NCBI GenBank assembly: GCA_014843695.1
Contig: CM026402.1
Span: 19,882,396 to 19,946,395, forward strand
DNA length: 64,000 nt
From: Archivesica marissinica
Lineage: Eukaryota; Mollusca; Bivalvia; Venerida; Vesicomyidae
Direction of reading: 5' to 3'
The notes below the pieces were generated by a model that saw nothing but the letters and a program-made list of their open reading frames with translations, searched no databases and was not told where the DNA came from. This document shows positions 55,949-64,000 of this stretch, in pieces (position 1 is the first letter of the stretch; every line of letters starts with the position of its first letter). Made by a program: the position numbers and the translations under genes.

Positions 55949-56324
55949 AGCCTGTAGTTATACATCAGCAATATTGTGCTCGTTGAATTATTTGAGCACG
56001 TCATCTTTGCATTTTTGTTCTAAGACTCCTGAAACGTAGCATGATGCAGGCATTAGTCAGTCCGTCAGACATACTATATGTATAGTGTTACAACCGTACA
56101 AATCATAGTGCCTGTATAAGGCAGGGTAAATCATTAAATATCTCTCGTCCTACACTGAATACGTCCCCGGAGAGCCAGGGACCAATATAAAGCCAGGAGT
56201 CAATTAACTGCTCAGTCTTATATTGGAATATGTTCTGGGAATCGACTGCAATAAAGAGTAGTAAATAATGTAGTATCTTTACGACATTTCTGTTACTGGC
56301 AAAGTTAGAGGGACATTATAGTGA
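55949..56324. other. Unique intron sequence
   Basis: No feature was recognised. Confidence 0.4.
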
Positions 56325-56845
56325 TGCAGGGGCAAGCTTTACCACAGAACCAGAGGCAAGCTTTACCACAGAACCAGAGGAAAGCTTTACCACAGAACCA
56401 GAAGCAAGCTCTACCAGAGACCCAGAGACAAGCTTTACCACAGAACCAGAGGCAAGCTTTACCACAGAACCAGAGGCAAGCTTTACCACAGAACCAGAGG
56501 AAAGCTTTACCACAAAACCAGAGGCAAGCTTTACCACAGAACCAGAGAAAGCTTTACCACAGAACCAGAGGAAAGCTTTACCACAGAACCAGAGGAAAGC
56601 TTTACCACAGAACCAGAGGCAAGCTTTACCACAGAACCAGAGGAAAGCTTTACCACAGAACCAGAGGAAAGCTTTACCACAAAACCAGAGGAAAGCTTTA
56701 CCACAAAACCAGAGGCAAGCTTTACCACAGAACCAGAGGCAAGCTTTACCACAGAACCAGAGGAAAGCTTTACCACAAAACCAGAGGCAAGCTTTACCAC
56801 AGAACCAGAGGCAAGCTTTACCACAGAACCAGAGGCACGGTTGAA
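56325..56845. repeat. 24-bp minisatellite, about 21 units
   Basis: The unit is AGCTTTACCACAGAACCAG then AGGCA or AGGAA. The period divisible by three opens frames on both strands. Confidence 0.95.
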
Positions 56846-57183
56846 GCTTTACCACAGAACAAGAGAACAATTTGAAGATCAGTTAACAAATGACTTGGAT
56901 TTTGCATTTTGTTATTTGTTAATTACCTCCCTTTAGGGATATTTATTCACAAAAATCCACAATAACTATGAATACGGTTATTTAATACTTTAATAACTTA
57001 CAACAAATATATGACAAATTTACATATTGGCCAAAATTCAAGTTCAATGTCACACATGGGGGATGGGAGGAGCAAGGGAACATCCCTTAGAAACAGTATT
57101 ACTAGTTATTAAAGCATGACCATATTTGACGTGTTTTGTTTGCTACATGCATGTAAATATGAAATTGCTAACAGAGGATAGGT
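56846..57183. other. Unique AT-rich sequence
   Basis: TTAATTACCTCCCTTTAGG is shared with 49655. Confidence 0.35.
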
Positions 57184-57377
57184 GCTTTCCACTCACTATA
57201 AGCCAGCGAGACAAAAACCTGGAGCAGAATTCAAATGGTGCTTATAATAATGCTTTCCACTCACTATAAGCCAGCGAGACAAAACCCTGGAGCAGAATTC
57301 AAATGGTGCTTATAGTCATCATGCAATCCACTCACTATAAGCCAGCGAGACAAAAATCTGGAGCAGAATTCAAATGC
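57184..57377. repeat. Three copies of a ~69-bp repeat
   Basis: The unit has CACTCACTATAAGCCAGCG and GGAGCAGAATTCAAATG. Confidence 0.9.
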
Positions 57378-57729
57378 AATAGGCCAAAATGAATGACAAA
57401 AAGTTGGTAACCAAATGGGGTTTAATTTGCAAGTATCCAATCATAAATCCAGCAGTACACATGTGCATGATTGTACTAGGAGCGGGGGTAAAGCATGCAG
57501 GGCATGGGAACAAGTCCCCAAACCAGTGTGTTATAAACTATACATGTGTCACGACACACGCCACTTTCTGTTATCCCCTACAATTTATTGTATCACCAAA
57601 GCGCTGTCATTAAATTTAATCAGCAGAAGAATGTCATTCTTGACATATTTATTTTGCATTAACAATTCTTAATTTGTTCAATTTTTTTTCTCCCTAACAA
57701 AGATGGGGGTGGGACATTGGGCATAAATG
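57378..57729. other. Unique intron sequence
   Basis: No feature was recognised. Confidence 0.4.
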
Positions 57730-57973
57730 GTTTGGGGTTTAACATCTAACAGCTTATAGGTTATATGGTGACTCTCCAGCTATGGAGGAAGACACCGAGC
57801 AAAATTTCAGGCGCGGGCAGGCACCTGGGGGAAAACCACCGACCTTCCGCAAGCCAGTTAGTTAGCTTCCTCACATGAAATAATTTGACACTCCCAAGTG
57901 GAATTCGAACCAGCGGTGAGAGGCAAGTGATTTGAAGGCAGCGACCGTAACCACTTGGCCACGGAGGTCCCTG
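57730..57973 (-). mobile_element. SINE-E copy 2, diverged
   Basis: A reverse copy with GGAATTCGAACC (B box) and GTAACCACTTGGCCACGGA (A box). Confidence 0.7.
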
Positions 57974-58084
57974 CATTTGGCATAAAACAGACTTTTTAAC
58001 ACCACATGCATTTAACATGCAAACAGACAGACTGCATTTAACAGCAACCATATAAAAGGGTCCCTAGCTAGACCAGCTTCCCCC

Positions 58085-58284
58085 GTTAACAGTCTTTCAG
58101 ATGGGACGTTAAACCGAGGTCTCGTGTCGGTGCTTTACACCGTGCACGTAAAAGAACCAGAGGAGACTCTGGAATGGGTCTCTGTCTGTATCATTGCGCT
58201 ATCCTCCAAAAATCTCTTCAGGAGGCGTCGCTCATATGGGCAACAGGTAGCGACGATAAATAAACGTAACACACACACACACAA
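58085..58284 (+). mobile_element. SINE-A copy 7, 5' truncated
   Basis: It begins at GTTAACAGTCTTTCAGATGG without a tRNA head and ends in a CACACA tail. Confidence 0.8.
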
Positions 58285-58337
58285 ACTGCAATAAGTTTGC
58301 TAAATATGTAAATATTAATTTGCATAAATTGCTGTTG

Positions 58338-58338
58338 T

Positions 58339-58373
<35 letters not shown>

Positions 58374-58399
58374 ACGCACACGCACACGCACACACACAC
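58338..58399. repeat. CA microsatellite
   Basis: Mostly CA with some CACG interruptions. Confidence 0.93.
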
Positions 58400-59004
58400 T
58401 ACATGGTATAAAGAAACAATGAAATTCTCAGAAAATTCAATTTCGGACATGTTTAACAAAAACAGTTTTTCCAGTTGCAGTTTTATTATATTAATGGTAA
58501 ACATTAGGCATTCAGATCGTGACCAGATAATGTACAGGGAAATCCCTGATCGGGTTTATATTCATTTTACAATGGAACAGTGATGAAAATGAATTAAAAC
58601 CGGAATAATTTAAAATGATATCCTGTTCCATGCCTCCAGGCAGGGCTGTACAATTCAATCCCTGACAGATCAAATGAGACAAAGCCATGTGCAATGAAAC
58701 CAATAAAAAAGGTTTAATGGCGCTAAGATTGTCAACTGATTAAGCTCTGCCATGAAATTTGCACTGCTGCATGATGGGTAATCAATCCTGTAGACTGGTC
58801 CTCAAATAAAAGTCCATGATGGGTAAATCTTGCAAAAACAGGTTGTTCAGGAAGTTTAAGGAACCATTCCATGAATTTTATATTACAGCAGTTTTTGAGT
58901 CACTTTAAAGGAGCTTGTCACCAGATTGTATGAAAAATATCTGTAACGCACGTTTGGTTTTAGAATCACACGCACGCACATCCGCCCAGGAAACACTCCC
59001 GCCC
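58400..59004. other. Unique intron sequence
   Basis: No feature was recognised. Confidence 0.4.
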
Positions 59005-59222
59005 GCCCGCGTTAGTGGTGAGCGCTGTTGCTTCAGGTGTGAAAGGCATGGAGCTGTAGCCATTACGATTGTGCCCTTAGGCAAGCTCTTCAATTCCAAA
59101 TTGCCTCTTCTCTCTCCTACACGGATTCCATCAGGAATGAGGTATCGAGAGCTGAATTAAACTAATGTTGTAAGAACTTGTTTTAAATTGCAATCAAGCT
59201 GAACTGAATTTGTATAAACTAA
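59005..59222 (+). mobile_element. SINE-C copy 4, degraded
   Basis: It keeps TTCAGGTGTGAAAGGCATGG and GATTGTGCCCTTAGGCAAG and a TTTGTATAAACTAAAT tail. The B box is damaged. Confidence 0.7.
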
Positions 59223-60482
59223 ATTAATCATCGCTAATTTATATCTCTCTCACACATTGAAGAATGTTGCGAATAAGAAAATTTTGAAAGTCACGACAAA
59301 TTCGCCGAAAATAATAATTACAAGATTGGTCTGGAGAAATACTGAAAAACGAGATTGAATCCTTTCATTTCTTACGAACCTTGCGATTACTTAACAACCC
59401 TTTGTGAATGTTATGAATGTTCAAAAAATTTAATGCCCTTGCGAATATTGCAAACACGAATGATTGGCTACACAATGGCAAATTACATTATATAAACCCA
59501 TTTCTAATGTTTTCGCTTTTGTCACTTATTCGTCAGCCGCCACCGAGTCAACTTTTTCATCTATCAAGTTATAAGTTTGTCAAAAAGGTCAAGTTTTTAT
59601 TTTATATATATATTCATCATTCGTGCGGTGGTGGCAGCAGAGACAAGGGCAGGTCTGACAATCCTCCTGAAGCCCAAGAGTCTGCTTCCGATGCAGCAGT
59701 CTAGCATCCAGAGATAAGGAGAACAATAAGGTCGTGGCATCAGGTGACTAGACCAACACGTCCAGACGAATGCTGGCAAATCCTTACAAATGTCTTACAA
59801 TCATTACAAATTCCTTGCGATTGCGTACGAAACTGTTGTGAAAGCAATGAGAATGCTCCTAAATATAGCAATACCCCATGAATGACCGCGAATGCTTGTA
59901 ACGAACACATACGATTGTATGGCGATCACCTTGAGATAATTGCAAATTGGTGGAGAAATGCATTTGTAAACTCATACGCCACTGTGTGAGAGTGGCTTAA
60001 TTGTATTTGCACAAAATAAATATCCTGTTATTTGAGTCATTTACAATGCTTTTTGAATTGGTCTAGAATTCTAGTAAATTTCTGTATCTCTGCAGCATCT
60101 TGCAACTCAACCTCAGTGTCATTAATGTCATTAACGTTCCGGTCTACCATTTCATGCATGTGTCACCCAAACTGCCCCAATATACCACTGTGACTGAATT
60201 TCAAAACTGAATCATTCTTGAAGAATTTATTTAGTACAACACTGGAGATTGCTTGGAAATAAACAGACATAATTATATATCTCCCAAGAAATACAGTCAT
60301 CAATGAATTTACAATGTTATTTTTGATGGCAGAAAATAACTGGAATATTTCAGTTTATAGTACATTAATTATATTTAAAACACTGTCGTGACGTTATACC
60401 TTTGTACTTGCAGTCCATTATATGCACCTCATACAGTCCAATATTTTACATATTGGATCGTTTTTGGCTTATATCTTATACA
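59223..60482. other. Intron sequence with scattered ACGAA/TTGCGA repetition
   Basis: Loose, imperfect repetition of CTTGCGATTACTT-like words lies between 59350 and 59950. No exon was recognised; a short open frame at 59417-59704 lacks support. Confidence 0.35.
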
Positions 60483-60486
60483 TTAA

Positions 60487-60724
60487 CCCATTCAACCCCC
60501 AGTAACTGACATGGACTGGTGCATGCTATTTTTAGACCAATAAATTAATAAGAAAATTACCTTTGGACCAGTTCATTTATCAAAATGGGTAATTTTATCT
60601 AAAAATAGTAATAATTATTACTGGCAAAAAAGTGCAGATCCTGATGAGACGGCTCGTTATGAGCCGGCTCATCTGGATCTACACTTTTCATAAGCCTATT
60701 TAGAGGCATGTGGGGTTGAAAGGG
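60487..60724 (-). mobile_element. MITE-1 copy m
   Basis: A reverse 238-bp copy with TTAA on both sides and the family hairpin mismatches. Confidence 0.9.
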
Positions 60725-60983
60725 TTAATACAGACTAAAACTCAGATTGTGCAATGTATAACTAGGTTTGTATGATGCATACATTAATTGCTACACAGAT
60801 TTACAACTTATGTAGTAAGAAAATGCACTAGTACAATATGTATATGCACTAGTACAATATGTATATGGAAAATCGATAGACATTCAGTTTTCATCATTGA
60901 ATTACAGTTTTATTTTATAATAATGGGACATAAAAGGGCTGCAATAGTACATACAAATGTACCAATATAGACAAGCTTAGATG

Positions 60984-61590
60984 GTGCACCTCTGCTCCAG
61001 AAATGATAACTATCACCTGCTCCAGAAATGATAACTATCACCTGCTCCAGAAATGATAACTTACACCTACTCCAGAAATGATATTTTTACTAACCCCTGT
61101 TCCAGAAATGATAACTTACACCTGCTCCAGAAATGATAACTAACCCCTGCTCCAGAAATGATAACTTACCACTGCTCCAGAAATGATAACTAATTACTGC
61201 TCCAGAAATGATAACTTACACCTGCTCCAGAAATGATAACTAACCTCTGCTCCAGAAATGATAACTAACCCCTGCTCCAGAAATGATAACTTACACCTAC
61301 TCCAGAAATGATAACTAACCCCTGCTCCAGAAATGATAACTTACACCTGCTCCAGAATGATAACTAACCCCTGCTCCAGAAATGATAACTAACCCCTGCT
61401 CCAGAAATGATAACTAACCCCTGTTCCAGAAATGATAACTTACACCTGCTCCAGAAATGATAAATAACCCCTGCTCCAGAAATGATAACTTACACCTGCT
61501 CCAGAAATGATAACTAACCCCTGCTCCAGAAATGATAACGTATACCTGCTCCAGAAATGATAACTAACCCCTGCTCCAGAAATGATAACT
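60984..61590. repeat. 25-bp minisatellite next to an exon
   Basis: About 23 units of TGCTCCAGAAATGATAACT then AACCCC or TACACC. It stops about 50 bp before the exon at 61642. Confidence 0.95.
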
Positions 61591-61641
61591 TTCACACTGA
61601 TATCCTGAGTATGATTATCTTCTATTTGTCCTTTTTTTCAG

Positions 61642-61818
61642 CTTATTTCAAACATCCAAAGCTAATCTGCAGTCCTATGGGTCCTAAAGGTGGGATCCCC
61701 GGTCGCGGGCTCTACATACAGATGGGATTCAATCCCGAATACGACTTTCTGCATATCCCGAGGGAGAGTCGACATTTATCACCTTTATGGAAACAAGGAA
61801 ATTGTGTACCAATGATGG
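61642..61818 (+). CDS. Exon of the unrecognised AGIQ gene, contig 3 part 2
   Basis: Acceptor CTTTTTTTCAG and donor GTGAGT bound 177 nt (phase 1 in, phase 1 out). It reads YFKHPKLICSPMGPKGG, then IPGRGLYIQMGFNPEY, then DFLHIPRESRHLSP and LWKQGNCVPMM plus one base. It joins in phase to the exon ending at 54964. Two cysteines (LIC and GNC) may pair in an extracellular fold. No catalytic motif is evident. The gene continues beyond the window. Confidence 0.85.
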
Positions 61819-61906
61819 GTGAGTTACTCTACTGAAGTTAACATCTTGAACACAACTAGGATGGGACGTAGCACAACCTATGCCCTCTTCCATAGACATA
61901 TATTAA

Positions 61907-62507
61907 AGCAGCATTACATCGTATGAATTAAAAGATATTTGAAAAATTCAATTTTACGTATGGGTAGCAATGCTGCTACACATTCTAACATTATACTTTG
62001 TATGCTTATGTTCATTTGGTAAACAGTGTTTTTTTACGATAAAACAAACTCGAAACCGAAAGTAGGACTTTCCGAAGTGATCGGTCACGTACTTGTTTAC
62101 ATCCGGAACGCATCATCCGCACTAGTTTGCAGTCGGAATGCATCGTCCCCATTTGTCCTACGTTGTCTTTTTCAATTAAATTACTTGATATGTTGATTCA
62201 TACCTCTGTTAGCGAAGTCTTTAGGGACATTTCTACATCCCCGCGAGTGGTTCGACATTAGAGGAAGATAGATAGATAGTGTGTCATGTTCAAAATATAT
62301 ACGTTGTTTTCTACGTCCTCTGTTGTTTCACGCATGCGCGCTGTGTGTGTTTAAATTTTGTGTGTTGATAAACAAATTCGCGTATACGACGGTTTAAATT
62401 TATTAGAATTTTATCGTTTCTGAGCGACTATTTCGATTTTTGTAAACACACACACATTAGTATTTATATTTTACCCTAAACATCCTTTATTACGATGTAA
62501 TGCTGCT
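61907..62507. mobile_element. MITE-2 copy 3
   Basis: The TIR AGCAGCATTACATCGTA is at both ends and TTAA on both sides (61903-61906 and 62508-62511). It contains the CCCCGCGAGTGGTTCGACA piece with its AGATAGATAG tail at about 62237, as in copy 1. Confidence 0.88.
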
Positions 62508-62723
62508 TTAAGCTAGAGTAGTGGAACCTATGCTCGTGGTATTTTGCATATATTATCAACCGATAAAAGACCAGAAAAAACTTGCCGTTCTGATTTTTTC
62601 TCCCAAAACGCAACGTTAACCTTGAAGAAACCATACATGCTGTTTTTTGCATCATCATGTGACAACAGTAAATTCAGCCCAAAGTGAACCTATCCTCGTG
62701 GTATAGCATATTTCATTACTTAA

Positions 62724-62826
62724 CCCATTCAACCCCAAGTAACTGACATGGACTGGTGCATGATATTTTTAGACCAATAAATTAATAAGAAAATTACAGT
62801 TGGTCCTTTGGACCAGTTCATTTAAC
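62724..62826 (-). mobile_element. MITE-1 copy n, truncated
   Basis: It starts CCCATTCAACCCCAAG after TTAA and stops within GACCAGTTCATTTA. A small TTGGTCC duplication lies near the break. Confidence 0.8.
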
Positions 62827-63319
62827 CGGCTATTGATATGGATACCGTAAAAGCATATTATCGGTCGTCTCCATTGCAGACAAGGAAAGTCAGGTATCTG
62901 CATAAGTCCTGTTTATATAAGGCGTTTTTCGGAAAATACTGAGAGCATAGATTCCACAACTCTATACAATTCTTGGCAATGTTTATATATTATCGTCTCC
63001 GGTTGTCATTCGGGGTGAGTTCAAGCAGCAATGTATTGGTTTCATCATATTTTTGAGGATGGTGTTGCAGATATATGAGCATTCCAGTTTCTATTGTACC
63101 TGCAGTTTAGAAGAAACATTTAGGGTGGTATGGGGGATCAAACACGCGCACTTGCAGTCTGATTTGCTCAGGCATAAGCATGATTAAATCGTTTCAGCAA
63201 CAGATGGTGCAATGATTAATCGTTTGCAATGATTAATCGTCGCTTCAAATGGGTATTCAAGAGCCCAATAGTATATTACATAATAGGGACAATACTTAAA
63301 CTCGCCAATCAACCTGAAC
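62827..63319. other. Unique intron sequence
   Basis: No feature was recognised. Confidence 0.4.
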
Positions 63320-63527
63320 CGATTAGCGTAGTGGTTAACGCGCTCACTTCTCACCAATGCAACCCAGGTTCGATCCTCAGAACGGGAAGTATGTGAGATG
63401 GTACGGTGGTCGCCAGATCGGACAGGTGGGTTTCTTTTACCGGGTAGTCAGGTTTCCTCCCACAAGAATAACCACATATACGCTTTCATCCGCGCCAATG
63501 AGAGAGTGATTAATATAAGTTGTTAAA
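63320..63527 (+). mobile_element. SINE-B copy 6, 3' end missing
   Basis: The head has CGATTAGCGTAGTGGTTAAC and GGTTCGATCCTC. The body ends at ATAAGTTGTTAAAG. Confidence 0.83.
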
Positions 63528-64000
63528 GCAATAGTTATAACTAACCATATTGGAATCTGGGGTAAAATTCGTATATATCATGACAACATGTAGGAGAGTA
63601 TTTCTGCAGTGCTCAAATTGCATTTAAAATGCTTTTAACTTGCATTTAAAATGCTTTTAACGCTTGAAACATAATATATTTTAACATGACTAAATGTGGG
63701 CTTTGAACTCAAAATGGTCTTTGTTAGGTCTTCAACCACAATTGACCAGCTGTGGGTCAGATTGACTGTTGTGTTCCATTAAATGTCATCTCAGCTTAGT
63801 TTAAACATTATTTCAGATTGAGAAATAGCATCAGCTTACACAATAGGACTGCAGGTCACAAATATCACAATTATACGTTTGAAAATGCCCCTATTCTTCA
63901 TCAAAATAATAGGACTGTGAGATTACATTGTCCGTTGATTCTCAGGTGGGTTGTTTCTCAGGTGGGGGAAGGAGGGGGGGGGCTCATAAGCTGTATCCCC
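63528..64000. other. Unique intron sequence
   Basis: No exon was recognised. It ends with a G-rich stretch. Confidence 0.4.

Noticed and set aside
56316..56875. 184-residue frames on both strands
   Set aside because: A 24-bp minisatellite, equally open on both strands.

Overview
The window is nuclear DNA of a metazoan animal, not a microbe. It has a few short exons with GT-AG splice sites in very long introns, several tRNA-derived SINE families, LINE fragments, MITEs, and minisatellites covering roughly a third of the called bases. The SINE and MITE mix, the TGACCT-rich repeat and the minisatellite load suggest a mollusc, probably a bivalve; this is inference, not proof. Two runs of exactly 1000 N divide it into three contigs: C1 (1-20065), C2 (21066-41936) and C3 (42937-64000).

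C1 holds the last two coding exons of a tetraspanin (1111-1194, 3542-3604, + strand) and then the first two coding exons of cytosolic cysteinyl-tRNA synthetase (9166-9181 and 12344-12438, + strand). The tetraspanin intron is a 48-bp minisatellite in which every unit carries a copy of the 3' splice site. CARS1 intron 1 holds a LINE fragment interrupted by a SINE dimer. CARS1 intron 2 holds a 5.9-kb 24-bp minisatellite. CARS1 exon 3 was not found.

C2 and C3 begin with the same ~2.4 kb in opposite orientation. This is a dovetail overlap, so one contig is probably inverted in the scaffold. A minus-strand exon in C2 (26011-26108) becomes phase-compatible with two plus-strand exons in C3 (54838-54964, 61642-61818) if C2 is flipped. 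Together they give about 133 residues of one protein that I do not recognise. A decayed copy of its middle exon at 53785-54101 is split by a MITE that inserted at TTAA.

The rest is repeats. There are three TTAA-target MITE families, mariner-like and Harbinger-like MITEs, a fold-back element, at least seven tRNA-headed SINE types (some with clear target-site duplications), and about twenty minisatellites with periods of 24-119 bp. Two arrays are built from ends of mobile elements: a 46-47-bp satellite whose unit ends at the MITE terminus plus TTAA, and a 60-bp array that repeats a SINE B box. Almost all long open frames are products of minisatellites whose period is a multiple of three.
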